Notes: generated by a model from the sequence alone, not told the origin. Shown: positions 35,962-44,778, counted from the stretch's first letter. The stretch: 64,000 nt of DNA from Guyparkeria hydrothermalis (GCF_023555385.1 NZ_JAJSED010000001.1:248001-312000); one strand, 5' to 3'. Numbers and translations: made by a program.

Positions 35962-37113
35962 TCAGTCGATCAGCGACTCGATCTCCTTGCGCAGGTGCTT
36001 GATCGCCGGGGTGACGATCGCGACGAAGTACGCCTCGCGTAGCTTGCGCTGTGCCGGGGCGTCGGCCAGGTAGCCGTTCGCGCCGGTGTGCAGCATCGCG
36101 CTATTGGCCGCGCGCAGAGCCAGTTCCGAGCCGGCGAGTCGCAGTTCGAGGACCTGGCGGAAATAGGCCGGGTCGGGGTTGTGGACGTCGTCGGCCAGCT
36201 CGCGCACCAGGGCGCGGGCATCCTCGAGCGCCTCGCGCAGCTCCTCAGGTCGGTCGTCGAGGTAGCAGTTGACGTGGCCGAGGCGTGGTTCGACGTCCTC
36301 GCACAGCCGGATGCAGCCCTCGATCACGCCGGTTGCCATGCCGGCCTGCAGCAGGACGAATCCGGCCTTGATGCGATTGAGGAACGGGCCGACCGGGTCG
36401 GCGATCACGTCGCGCTTGGGAATGAAGGCGTTGTCGAAGAACAGGGCGTAGGTGCCGGTGCCCTCCATCCCGCAGAACTCCACCAGTTGCTTGAGTTCGA
36501 GGCCGGGCATGTCGGTGTGGATCAGAGCCATCACGTCGCGCGGGTTGTCGCCCTCGACGCGGAAGATCGAGCCGAACACGTGCGATTCGCCCAGGTTCGA
36601 GATCCACGGCAGGTTGCCGTTGACGATGAAGCCGTCCTCGGTCTCCTCGGCGTGCAGGAGGATGTCCTCGATGCCGGCGAAGTACTTCATCGGATTGGAG
36701 AGGGCGGTGCCGCCAAGCAGCTCGCCGCTGGCTAGCTTGGGCAGGACGGTCTCGCGGAGGTAGTGGTTGTCGGAGTTCTCGACGTACCAGGCCACGGCAT
36801 CCTGACACCAGGTCATGAAGCCGGTGGACATGCACTCGGCGGAGATGCGGTCCATGGCATCGATGGCGGCGGCGATGTCCATGCCATCGGGGTTCTGGGA
36901 TGCCACGTGATGGCGGTAGGCGCCGGCGGCGCCCAGCTCGTGCAGCACGTCGGCGGGGTACTCGCCATGGTCGATGGCGATCACCTGCGGCTTGAGGGCG
37001 CGACGGATAACGGTATCGAGATCCGGTGCCGTCGCCTCGCGCAGGAACGCCGGTATCGGCGGCGTCGATGGGGAATGCGGGCTCGCCACGTCGTTGGGAG
37101 TGACAAGGGTCAT
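35962..37113 (-). CDS. Acyl-CoA dehydrogenase-like flavoprotein
   Basis: A 383-residue protein of the acyl-CoA dehydrogenase superfamily, probably with FAD or FMN. GLP-type conserved parts: SNPMKYFAGIEDILLHAEE and NGNLPWISNLGE replace the usual acyl-CoA contact regions, and the C-terminal NSAMLHTGANGYL precedes the usual helical end. The canonical catalytic Glu region is not clear. It could be a flavin monooxygenase of the DszC/SfnC type or a nitroalkane oxidase relative rather than a true dehydrogenase. In one operon with osmC and the rubredoxin reductase. A 14-base palindrome (GGCCCGGCCGGGCC, 37132-37145) lies upstream. Confidence 0.75.
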   Translation of the reverse strand: MTLVTPNDVASPHSPSTPPIPAFLREATAPDLDTVIRRALKPQVIAIDHGEYPADVLHELGAAGAYRHHVASQNPDGMDIAAAIDAMDRISAECMSTGFMTWCQDAVAWYVENSDNHYLRETVLPKLASGELLGGTALSNPMKYFAGIEDILLHAEETEDGFIVNGNLPWISNLGESHVFGSIFRVEGDNPRDVMALIHTDMPGLELKQLVEFCGMEGTGTYALFFDNAFIPKRDVIADPVGPFLNRIKAGFVLLQAGMATGVIEGCIRLCEDVEPRLGHVNCYLDDRPEELREALEDARALVRELADDVHNPDPAYFRQVLELRLAGSELALRAANSAMLHTGANGYLADAPAQRKLREAYFVAIVTPAIKHLRKEIESLID

Positions 37114-37217
37114 GAATCACCTCCTGGAAGAGGCCCGGCCGGGCCGGGCAAGGGTCGGTGACAAGGCGGGCGGTGTCGTGAGCCTTGATGGAGCGGCCGC
37201 CCGCTCGTCGGTCCGGT

Positions 37218-37781
37218 TCAGGCCAGGTGGCAGGAGAGGTCGACCGGGCGGGTCATGGTGTTAGCCACCGGCGACCACTTCTCGGCGGTATCCAGCAGGT
37301 CCTGCAGTTCCTCGTCGGGAATCGGCTCGACCGGCTCGACGTCGAAGTAGACGCGGATCGCGGTGAAGCCCAGAGGCTTGGATTCGTCGAGATCGCCCGT
37401 GCCCCAGACGGCGGTGACGTTGATGTCCGCTTCCATGGAAAGCTCGAGCTTGGCGAGCTTGATGCCGCGAGCGGTGGCGTTCGCCTGCACCCCGACGGCC
37501 AGACAGGCGCCCAAGGCGGCCAGCGTGGCCTCGGAGGGGTTCGGTGCGGTGTCGTCACCGAGCAGGTGCGGCGGCTCGTCCACCACGACCGGATCCAGAT
37601 CACGGATGTAGGTCAGGTTGCGGAAGCGGCCTTCGCAGACGGTCTTTGCCTTGAGCGTGACGATGGCCTCCGGGTTGGCCTTGCCCTTCTCGCCCAGGGC
37701 CTTTAGGCCGTCGGCATCGATTTCCTTGAGGGCCTGGCGGACACAGGACGGGGCGACGGGTTGGGCGGTTGCAGTGCTCAT
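37218..37781 (-). CDS. OsmC/Ohr-family protein
   Basis: A 187-residue OsmC-fold protein. The first conserved cysteine is in ALGACLAVGVQANA (about residue 93) and a second is near the C-terminus (SCHLA), in addition to TVCEGR (about 49). OsmC/Ohr enzymes reduce organic hydroperoxides by a cysteine pair; here the second cysteine of the pair is not in the usual place, so another thiol chemistry is possible. It is the first gene of the operon behind a sigma-54 promoter. Confidence 0.82.
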   Translation of the reverse strand: MSTATAQPVAPSCVRQALKEIDADGLKALGEKGKANPEAIVTLKAKTVCEGRFRNLTYIRDLDPVVVDEPPHLLGDDTAPNPSEATLAALGACLAVGVQANATARGIKLAKLELSMEADINVTAVWGTGDLDESKPLGFTAIRVYFDVEPVEPIPDEELQDLLDTAEKWSPVANTMTRPVDLSCHLA

Positions 37782-37854
37782 GGATGGTTACTCCGATGGT
37801 TGGCTTGAATGGGACGGGGATCGTCTGCAGCGATCCCGCCGTCGCCTCCTGAAC

Positions 37855-37870
37855 TGCAGGGGCTGTGCCA
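37855..37870 (-). promoter_or_regulatory. Sigma-54 promoter of the osmC operon
   Basis: Minus strand TGGCACAGCCCCTGCA keeps TGGCAC and TGCA at the required spacing. The first start codon is 74 bases downstream. It is the third such site of the window and has the same CTGCA -12 element as the others. Confidence 0.8.
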
Positions 37871-37947
37871 ACTATCGAAAACCGCGCTGTGACGCCGTTT
37901 CGTCGGTTCATGGGTGCAGGGCGCCCCGTGGTGGTGCGGGCATTGGC

Positions 37948-37990
37948 GGACAATGTCCATCGATGGGGAGCGGGGAGGCGGACAATGTCC
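37948..37990. promoter_or_regulatory. Two identical palindromes, likely enhancers shared by osmC and cynS
   Basis: GGACAATGTCC occurs at 37948-37958 and again at 37980-37990, each preceded by GC. Each is a perfect palindrome around one base. Their centres are 32 bases apart, three helical turns. They lie 78-120 bases from the osmC sigma-54 promoter and 67-109 bases from the sigma-54-like site of cynS. The gap 37782-38148 holds no gene. Confidence 0.6.
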
Positions 37991-38056
37991 GTTTGGCGGT
38001 GGGTCAAGTGTGAGTGGAAGAGGGTAATAGACTGAAATACAAGGAAACGAGCGGTC

Positions 38057-38072
38057 TGGCAGGCTTCTTGAT
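38057..38072 (+). promoter_or_regulatory. Sigma-54-like promoter of cynS
   Basis: TGGCAGGCTTCTTGAT keeps the -24 GG and the TTG of the -12 box, but has A in place of the usual C after it. Position, about 77 bases before the cynS start, and the palindromes upstream support it; the -12 mismatch lowers confidence. Confidence 0.45.
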
Positions 38073-38148
38073 ACGGGTTTGAGTCAGGCGACGGCCGTAA
38101 CCGGTCGTCACCGGCATCAAACCATGAAAATCCGCGGAGGCATTCGCC

Positions 38149-38592
38149 ATGATGACCAAGCAAGCACTGACCGACCTGATTCTGGAAAAGAAGGACGCAC
38201 TGGGCCTGTCCTGGGCCGACATCGCGAGCGGCGTGGGGCTCTCGCCGACATTCGTCACCTCGGCCTGTCTGGGCATGAACAGCCTCAAGCCCGAGTTCGC
38301 CGACAAGCTGGTCGCGATCCTGGAGCTGCCGGCCGAGGCCAAGGCCGCGATCGAGGCCTGCCCGATGAAGACCTGGGAGCAGACGGTGCCGACCGACCCG
38401 CTGATCTATCGCATCTACGAGGTCATGGGCGTCTACGGTCCGACCATCAAGGAGTTGGTTCACGAGGAATTCGGTGACGGCATCATGAGTGCGATCGACT
38501 TCACCCTGGGCGTCGATCGCGAGGCCAACCCGGCCGGTGATCGCGTCGTGATCACCATGAACGGCAAGTTCCTGCCCTACAAATCCTGGTAA
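38149..38592 (+). CDS. cynS: Cyanate hydratase (cyanase)
   Basis: A 147-residue enzyme that converts cyanate and bicarbonate to ammonia and CO2. The catalytic triad known from E. coli (Arg96, Glu99, Ser122) is seen in YRIYEVMG and GIMSAIDF. The N-terminal 80 residues are the helix-turn-helix-like bundle. GGAGG is found before the two consecutive ATG codons; 38152 is an equally good start. In the host it removes cyanate and supplies nitrogen; it may also matter in thiocyanate degradation. It is divergent from osmC and followed by a terminator. Confidence 0.96.
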   Translation: MMTKQALTDLILEKKDALGLSWADIASGVGLSPTFVTSACLGMNSLKPEFADKLVAILELPAEAKAAIEACPMKTWEQTVPTDPLIYRIYEVMGVYGPTIKELVHEEFGDGIMSAIDFTLGVDREANPAGDRVVITMNGKFLPYKSW

Positions 38593-38629
38593 CGGTGCTC
38601 GCGTCGGCTCTGTCGACAGCACAAAAAAA

Positions 38630-38654
38630 GGGCGCGTCGATACGCGCCCTTTTT
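38630..38654. terminator. Bidirectional terminator between cynS and carbonic anhydrase
   Basis: GGGCGCGT and ACGCGCCC form an eight-base stem with a four-base loop, with AAAAAAA on the left and TTTTT on the right, so it ends transcripts from both sides. Confidence 0.9.
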
Positions 38655-38702
38655 GCTGCCCGGCGATGAACTCCGTCGGGCAGGGCCTGTGCACGGATTC
38701 AA

Positions 38703-39449
38703 TCAGTCGATCAGCATGCGGGCATTGACCGGTTGTACCGGGCGATTGTTGTCCATACCGATCGCTTTCTCGAACGCCTTGATCTGCTTCTCGGACAGAG
38801 AGGGGTGCTGCTGCATGACCACCCAGCGAACCCCCTCGGTGCAGGGCGGCGTGGTCAGCGAGCCGTTGTAGCGGTAATGCTCGCCCTCGCTGGGCAGCAG
38901 CGTGGCGGCATCGAAAGCGGTATCCAGCTGTACCTCGTCGCCCGCCGAGCCGGGGAGCTTCTCTACCAGCGACTCGAGTGCCTCGTTGGTGTCCCCTTTC
39001 TTGAAGAGCACGGCCACTACGGCCAGGTTGCCGTCAGGATCGGCGTGGACAAAATGCGCCTCCAGCGGGAAATGTTCACCATCGATGGTGTGCTCGCTCG
39101 GGGCATGGAAGTGGAACTGCTTGAGCTGGTAGTCCCGGCCGTCGATCGTCAGGGTGCTGCCTTTCTGGTAATCGACCTGGACGGCATGACCATTGTTGAC
39201 GACGTTAGTGCCGCCAGCGCTGTAGTCGAAGACCGGAGCCTTCTGGTCGGCGGATACCGGGTTGCGCAGGTCGACCGGCGACTGGTTTACGCCCTCGCCG
39301 CAGGTCTCGAAGGACGCATCCAGGGTTTCCCATTTCGCCGGGCCGGTGTCGCCCTCATAACTCCAGTGCGGCGTGTCGGCCGCCAAGGCGTGCTGGGAAA
39401 AGCCGAATGCCGTGACCAGTACGGCGAGGGTTCTGGGAGCAATGCGCAT
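38703..39449 (-). CDS. Periplasmic alpha-carbonic anhydrase
   Basis: A 248-residue exported enzyme (signal peptide ending HALA). The zinc histidines are in QFHFHAPSEH (about residues 115-124) and EAHFVH, and the substrate-pocket TTPPCTEGV is present. A cysteine near the N-terminus (FETCGEG) can pair with the one in TPPCTEG, as in bacterial alpha enzymes. It hydrates CO2 in the periplasm; with the DabAB pump next door, it can help supply or recapture bicarbonate and CO2 for carbon fixation. Start at 39449 is set by GGAGA and the signal peptide. Confidence 0.95.
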   Translation of the reverse strand: MRIAPRTLAVLVTAFGFSQHALAADTPHWSYEGDTGPAKWETLDASFETCGEGVNQSPVDLRNPVSADQKAPVFDYSAGGTNVVNNGHAVQVDYQKGSTLTIDGRDYQLKQFHFHAPSEHTIDGEHFPLEAHFVHADPDGNLAVVAVLFKKGDTNEALESLVEKLPGSAGDEVQLDTAFDAATLLPSEGEHYRYNGSLTTPPCTEGVRWVVMQQHPSLSEKQIKAFEKAIGMDNNRPVQPVNARMLID

Positions 39450-39634
39450 CAGGGTCTCCTTGTTTCTTGGTTTCTGGTTGATGGGCGATCGGTGCGACAA
39501 GGTAGCAATGCTACTAGTTCCCAAGAGCATAGAAAAAGGATGTTTTCGGGTTGGCCACTGCATACATAGACGGCTAATGAAAAGGCGGCTATGCTCGGCC
39601 ACGACACTCGGAATCCATGACAAGGAGCGTGACG

Positions 39635-40036
39635 ATGCTGATGCTGGAGGTGAAGGACGTCGGTTGGTGGTACTGGCTGGTGACGGCCGTGCTGTTGACC
39701 TACGGGGTTCTGGTTGACCCGCTGGGATTGTTCCTGGCAGTCGGTCTGACCGTGATCAACCTGTCGCACTTCGTGGTGAGGGCGGATCGCCTGACCGCCT
39801 TTCCGGTACAGGTGCGGTTTTTCTATCTGCTTCTGCTGTTGGTCGCGCTGCCCGAACCCATGCGGTGGCTGTTCTGGATTCCCATGATTGGCACCTGGGC
39901 CCAGGTGCTGGTGGGCTACTGCACCATGGCGCGACTGGTTTCGCTCTTTCCCTGGAATCGACGAGAGCCGCTGACGTGGCGACTGGTTTGGCTGCGGTTC
40001 ATCTCGGCGCCGGTGCGTGGCAGCGTGGCCGACTGA
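39635..40036 (+). CDS. Small inner-membrane protein, unknown function
   Basis: A 133-residue protein with three to four hydrophobic segments (about 10-30, 32-48, 62-76 and 84-98) and a basic C-terminus. AAGGAG at 39622-39627 with a seven-base gap selects this ATG over one at 39617. Conserved-looking features are GWWYWLVTAVLL and FPVQVRFFYLLLLL. I do not recognise the family. It lies between the carbonic anhydrase and the DAB operon on the other strand, which suggests but does not prove a link with inorganic carbon. Confidence 0.65.
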   Translation: MLMLEVKDVGWWYWLVTAVLLTYGVLVDPLGLFLAVGLTVINLSHFVVRADRLTAFPVQVRFFYLLLLLVALPEPMRWLFWIPMIGTWAQVLVGYCTMARLVSLFPWNRREPLTWRLVWLRFISAPVRGSVAD

Positions 40037-40084
40037 GGCCGGCCCGAGCCCGGCCCAAGCTTGGCTGACAGATGATCAACAAAA

Positions 40085-40110
40085 AACGGCGCGGAGGAGT
40101 CCGCGCCGTT
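40085..40110 (-). terminator. Terminator of the dab operon
   Basis: AACGGCGCGG and CCGCGCCGTT form a ten-base stem with a six-base loop, followed by TTTTGTTG on the minus strand, 28 bases after the dabA stop. Confidence 0.88.
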
Positions 40111-40137
40111 CGTCGTTTACGGGGTTGAAAAAGCACG

Positions 40138-42609
40138 TCAGCCGGCTTCTGCTACCCAATCGCCATGCGCGCGGCGGCGCTGTACCTCGCCGTCGTCGGC
40201 AATCCGCAGTAGGGTGATCCAGCGGTTGTCGATCAGGTGCTGCAGGGTCTCGTTGCCGGCGATGATCTCGTCTATTGCCTTTGCGGGCGCCTCGATAAAT
40301 GCCGACAGGCGCAACGGCTCGTGCCGCCAGTTCTCGCCGTCGTGCAGTGACTGCATCGACAGGCCGACGCGCAGGTCGCCGCCGTTGCCTTCGAGCACGC
40401 CAACGAGCCCGCCGACCACGTTGTGCAGCACCTTGTTGCCCGATCCCTGGCGCTCGTTGTCCACGGTTGAGCCGTAGTACTGCAGGTTGATCCAGCTGGC
40501 GACGACCAGCGGTGCGGTCAGGATGAGGTTGAGCACGCCGAAGCCCTCGTCCTGACGCCAGTCGTAGTCGTGCAGGAATGACCGGCCGCCGAGATCCAGG
40601 TCGCGGGTGCGCTCGCGCGGGGCGGCGATGAAGGCCGCGTTGCCGGCCAGCCCCCACTCGGGGCGCACCTCGGACCAGTCCCGTCCACGATGGTTGGCGG
40701 CCTTGCGGGCTGCCTCACGGTCGCTCGGTTGCTCCCGCAGGGTCACCAGTCGTTCCAGCCGGGTGAGATCGCCCGCCTGGACCAATGCCTGACGCAGCTC
40801 GTCGAGTCGCGCCCGCTCCACGGACCCCTCGGTAATGTCGAGCAGGTCGACCTCGTCCGTGGTGGTGTCGTGCAGTGCGGCAACGAAGCGCGTGTCCTCG
40901 GGGAGCTCGATGCCACGCTCGGCCAACCCCGGCCGGATCGCCGGATCGTTGAGCAGGTCGGCGGCCACCCGGGCGCTGACTTCGCCGGTCTGTCCGGCGC
41001 AGGCACCACAGTCCAGCCCGGCCCGATGCGGGTTGTTGGTGGTCGTGCTGCCATGCCCGGCCAACACCACGATCGGCGCGATATCGCCGGTCAGGCCCAG
41101 CCCGCGCAGGATGCCCTCGGCCATGTCGGTCCGCTGTCCGAGCGACGGGCTGCCGGCGAGGCTCGGGTGCACCTGTGCGCGTTCCTCATCGGTCAGCCCG
41201 GCTTCATCCGGCGGTGGGGCCGGGGTATGCCAGCCGAGGGTGTCGCCGATCAGCTTGGGCAGGTAGGACAGGCCGGCCGACTCGACGAAAGTAAAACAGG
41301 ATGCCGCGGAGAGCTTGAACTGCTTCCACGACAGGCCCGCGCCGATACGCTTCTCGCGGCGCGTGGCGAGATCCTCGTTACCCTCGACACGATCGGCGAC
41401 CTCGACGCCCGGGTTGAGCAGTACCGGTGTGTGCGTGCGGCACTTGGACTCACCCAGACGGCTGTAGGCCAGCGGCACGCCGAAGAAGCCGGCGAAGCCG
41501 ATGGTCTGCGCGCCGGGGAAGCTCGTTTCCAGGTGGCGACGAAAGACCTCCGAGCGCACGTCGATGCAGAAGGCCGCCTGGACCGGCGGGCGACCCGCGG
41601 TGGCGTCACGGCCCTCGTCGGCCGTGCGGAAATGACGGACGACCGGGTCACGGAAGGCGATCTCGGTGGCCGTGAGCATCACCTCGTCGATAAGCGCCTC
41701 GTTCTCGGCGGCGGCGATCGCCTCGTGGTGGCGTTCGATCTCCCTCTGCCATTCGCGTCGGATCGCGTCGCTGCCGTCGGTGGCCTCGAGCGCCAGCGCC
41801 TCCCAGACCAGTCGCACGGCGAGCAGGTCTGTCAGGTCGTCGCAGCGCCCGCCGTTGAGCTCTGCACCCCACTGACGGTAACGGCAGTAGGCGGCCCAGC
41901 CGTTGATCGACTTCAGCGCGGCGAATAGGTAGTCCGCGTGCACCGATTCGGGCAGCTTCAAGGTCTCGATCGCCCACGCGATCGCCTCGATCGGATCGGT
42001 GGGCACGTCACGCAGGTAGCGGCGCGCCTTGCCCAGTCCGGCCGCCTGCGCGCTGCGGTCGATCAGGGTGTACTCGCGCCAGGCGGTGAACAGTGCGGCA
42101 TCCTCGTCGGGCGCACTCCAGATCGCCTGGCCGCGGTCGAAGTGTGCGGCAAGGAAGTGGCTGATCTGGTCGACGACGAAGATCGAGATCGGCGCCGCAC
42201 CGGGGCGGTCGAGCGCCTCGACGAGCATGGGCACCGGGGTGATTCGCGAGCCCGGTGACTCGAGCGCGTCGATGACGGTCTCCACGGCTACCGGACGGCC
42301 CAGGTGCTCGACGGCCCGCTCGATGTGCTCGCGGGTCAGGCGACCGTCACGCCATTGTGCGGCGTACCACTCGTGATCCATGACCGTGCGCTCGCCGGCG
42401 ATCGCGCCCAGATAGCCGCTGGCCTGGGTGAACGACTGGTCGATCAGGCCGAGGTAGGGATTGACCGCGACGAACGAATCCAGCGGCCAGAGCGGGGCGA
42501 TCTTGCGCCCGGCAGCATCGGCCAGTTGGCGCACCTGCTCGACATCGAGATGGCCGAGCCCGGACGTCGTCTGGTTGGTGACAGGTTGTACTTGGGTTGC
42601 CTGTGTCAT
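40138..42609 (-). CDS. dabA: DabA, carbonic-anhydrase-like subunit of the DAB inorganic-carbon pump
   Basis: An 823-residue protein of the DUF2309 (UPF0753) family. The zinc ligands of DabA are seen: CxD in AFCIDVRSE (about residue 348), His in VLAGHGSTTTNN (about 518) and Cys in LDCGACAGQ shortly after. DabA is held on the inner face of the membrane by DabB and hydrates CO2 in one direction, driven by the cation gradient, to build up bicarbonate for carboxysomes. It is downstream of dabB in the same operon, with a 57-base gap. Confidence 0.95.
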   Translation of the reverse strand: MTQATQVQPVTNQTTSGLGHLDVEQVRQLADAAGRKIAPLWPLDSFVAVNPYLGLIDQSFTQASGYLGAIAGERTVMDHEWYAAQWRDGRLTREHIERAVEHLGRPVAVETVIDALESPGSRITPVPMLVEALDRPGAAPISIFVVDQISHFLAAHFDRGQAIWSAPDEDAALFTAWREYTLIDRSAQAAGLGKARRYLRDVPTDPIEAIAWAIETLKLPESVHADYLFAALKSINGWAAYCRYRQWGAELNGGRCDDLTDLLAVRLVWEALALEATDGSDAIRREWQREIERHHEAIAAAENEALIDEVMLTATEIAFRDPVVRHFRTADEGRDATAGRPPVQAAFCIDVRSEVFRRHLETSFPGAQTIGFAGFFGVPLAYSRLGESKCRTHTPVLLNPGVEVADRVEGNEDLATRREKRIGAGLSWKQFKLSAASCFTFVESAGLSYLPKLIGDTLGWHTPAPPPDEAGLTDEERAQVHPSLAGSPSLGQRTDMAEGILRGLGLTGDIAPIVVLAGHGSTTTNNPHRAGLDCGACAGQTGEVSARVAADLLNDPAIRPGLAERGIELPEDTRFVAALHDTTTDEVDLLDITEGSVERARLDELRQALVQAGDLTRLERLVTLREQPSDREAARKAANHRGRDWSEVRPEWGLAGNAAFIAAPRERTRDLDLGGRSFLHDYDWRQDEGFGVLNLILTAPLVVASWINLQYYGSTVDNERQGSGNKVLHNVVGGLVGVLEGNGGDLRVGLSMQSLHDGENWRHEPLRLSAFIEAPAKAIDEIIAGNETLQHLIDNRWITLLRIADDGEVQRRRAHGDWVAEAG

Positions 42610-42666
42610 GGCAGGGTCCTCCCCGGATGTGACCGGCCCTTGAGGGTTACGAGTAAGGATTGCGTA

Positions 42667-44334
42667 TCAGCTTTGCGTGCTGGTAACGGACATGTGCGCC
42701 TCGAGGCGAGCGTGTCGCGACCGGTGCTGGCCGACCTTGTGCGGCCACAGGCGGTGTGAGGCGCGCTCGACCAGCAGGTCGACGTAAAGCCCGTTGTAGA
42801 GGTGCACGAACAGCCCCTTGCGGCCCGTGCCGTTGAAGTGCTCGCGCCCGGGTCCCTGCAGCCAGGCCAGCAACAGGAAGCTTGCGATCGTCAGGGCGAG
42901 CATCAGGCCATAGGCCGGCGTCAGGCTGTCCGGAATCGCTGCCACGGTCGGGCCGAACAGGGTCATGAACGCCTCGTGCAGGACGAAATAGATCACGGCC
43001 ATGCCGGCAGCCAGTGCCGAGGCCCGGGCCACGCCTGCGCCTGTCGGGGCGAGGGCGATCGCCTTGAGCACCAGCTGCGCCACGGCCAGGGCGACGATCG
43101 CGATCAGGGCGATCAGGGCTGGCTCCTCGGCGATGTGCATGCCCAGAGCGGCGGCCAGGGCCGCGGTCAGCCCAAGCGAGGCGACCATCGTCATCAGCCA
43201 GGTGCCGATGCCGACGCGCCGACGGGCGGCTGGCTTCGGCTGGCGCAGCTGATCCGGAATGCTGCCGGCGGCGAGGAAGGCGTGCGCCTTGTAGAGCGAG
43301 TGGCCGACCAGGTGCAGCAGACCCAGGGCGAACAGGCCCAGACCCAGTTCGAGCAGCATGAAACCGAGCTGGCCAGTGGTCGACCAGGCCAGCGACGACT
43401 TCACCGCTGTCTGTGTGAGCATGACCAAGGATGCGATCACCAGCGTGGCCAGGCCGACGATGGCCAGCAGATAGAGGGCGCTTCCCTGCGCGAGCAGGAA
43501 CTCGCTGGTGCGCAGCACGATGATCGCGCCGCTGTACACGATGCCGGCGTGCATCAGCGCGGATACCGGCGTCGGCGCCTCCATGACCTGCAGCAGCCAG
43601 CCGTGGAACGGGAACTGTGCGCTCTTGAGGATCGCCGCGAGGACGATCAGGAACGCCGCGGCATGCATGCCCAGCGGCATGCCGTTCTCCTGGCTGTTCG
43701 CCCAGCTGGCGATCGCGTCGAACTGCAGGCTGCCGACCTGGTGGCCGATCAGCAGGGTGGCGCCGACCAGGCAGGCATCCGCGGTGCGGCTGAATAGCGA
43801 CTTCTTGTGGGTCGCCATCACCGCACGCGGGCGGTCCGGGTAGAACAGCAGCAGCTTGTGCAGCGAGAAGCCGGTCAGGAAGATGCCGAGGGTGAACAGG
43901 CCGAGATTGCCGGCGATCACGACCAGCAGAAAGAAACCGGCGGTCAGTGCGAGCAGGCGGAAGAAGCGTGCCTGTTGCGGGTCGCCATCAAGATACTGCT
44001 CGCTGTAGCGGGCGATCAGGGTCACGACCAGGGCGACCAACACGGCCAGCGCGAGGGTGAGCTGGTCGACCTGGATCGACAGGGCGAGCGCACCGAAGCC
44101 GCCCGGCAGGGGGAGGGCGGCGACGGTCAGGCCCTCGCGGCTACCGGTCAGATAGGCGACCACGGCGGCGAGCGCCAGCGACAGTGCAATGACTGCTGCT
44201 GAACGCACGCGCTGGCGATACGCCCGAGCCGCCGCGACGCCCGCTTTCGGCGCCGGGATTGCTGTCGCGAGCAGCAACAGTGGCATGAGCAAGAGCAAGG
44301 TGCCCGCAATCGGCCAGTTGGTGAACATGTCCAT
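42667..44334 (-). CDS. dabB: DabB, proton-channel subunit of the DAB inorganic-carbon pump
   Basis: A 555-residue membrane protein of the NuoL/MrpA-like family with about 14 hydrophobic segments. The conserved transporter helix residues lie in SAQFPFHGWLLQVMEAPTPV (lysine before it, ALMHAG after it) and in the HSLYKAHAFLAAGS segment. It couples cation flow to DabA. The ATG at 44334 has GGAGGG five bases ahead; the frame is open further up. It is the first gene of the operon, divergent from a LysR gene. Confidence 0.93.
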   Translation of the reverse strand: MDMFTNWPIAGTLLLLMPLLLLATAIPAPKAGVAAARAYRQRVRSAAVIALSLALAAVVAYLTGSREGLTVAALPLPGGFGALALSIQVDQLTLALAVLVALVVTLIARYSEQYLDGDPQQARFFRLLALTAGFFLLVVIAGNLGLFTLGIFLTGFSLHKLLLFYPDRPRAVMATHKKSLFSRTADACLVGATLLIGHQVGSLQFDAIASWANSQENGMPLGMHAAAFLIVLAAILKSAQFPFHGWLLQVMEAPTPVSALMHAGIVYSGAIIVLRTSEFLLAQGSALYLLAIVGLATLVIASLVMLTQTAVKSSLAWSTTGQLGFMLLELGLGLFALGLLHLVGHSLYKAHAFLAAGSIPDQLRQPKPAARRRVGIGTWLMTMVASLGLTAALAAALGMHIAEEPALIALIAIVALAVAQLVLKAIALAPTGAGVARASALAAGMAVIYFVLHEAFMTLFGPTVAAIPDSLTPAYGLMLALTIASFLLLAWLQGPGREHFNGTGRKGLFVHLYNGLYVDLLVERASHRLWPHKVGQHRSRHARLEAHMSVTSTQS

Positions 44335-44778
44335 GGTGTCCCTCCGGTAATTCTGTTGACCGGAACCGCAAGGCGCGGTCCCGCCGGTGAAACGCACCGT
44401 AGTGACGACTGGGAGTGATCACCAATACGAATTCCCGAAGAGTCCTATTGATAAAAGTCTATGGTTGGTGAGGCGCGGGCGTTTCCCGCCCAATGCAGAG
44501 GCGTTCGCCTGGGTGGAATGACCGGGAAATCGCGCCACGACGGGGCCCGGCAGATCCATGGGGTAAAGCCAATGGAATGGCCGGTCGTGGTCAATGCATA
44601 GGTCTGAATAAATGCATAACCCAGGAAATTCCAATGCAATGGATGTGATCGGCCGTCACCACAAACCGGTTTTCCTGCGGCCAACACGCCGGCAAGGCAG
44701 CGGTCGGATCGTCATTCGCCGGGGTGTTGCATAGTATCTACTCTATGCAAGAGCAAGAGAATGGTTCGGGGAGGCATG
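44335..44778. promoter_or_regulatory. Regulatory region between dabB and lysR
   Basis: About 440 bases without a gene. It includes the perfect palindrome TTGCATAG-N8-CTATGCAA (44727-44750), AATGCATA at 44593-44600 and again at 44611-44618, two near copies of CCAATGSAATGG (near 44569 and 44632), and a CTATTGAT-N4-GTCTATGG motif at about 44448-44467. These look like LysR-type sites controlling both the dab operon and lysR itself. Confidence 0.5.

Noticed and set aside
37133-37146. GGCCCGGCCGGGCC palindrome as terminator between osmC and the dehydrogenase gene
   Set aside because: No T-run on either side; more likely a simple intercistronic hairpin.
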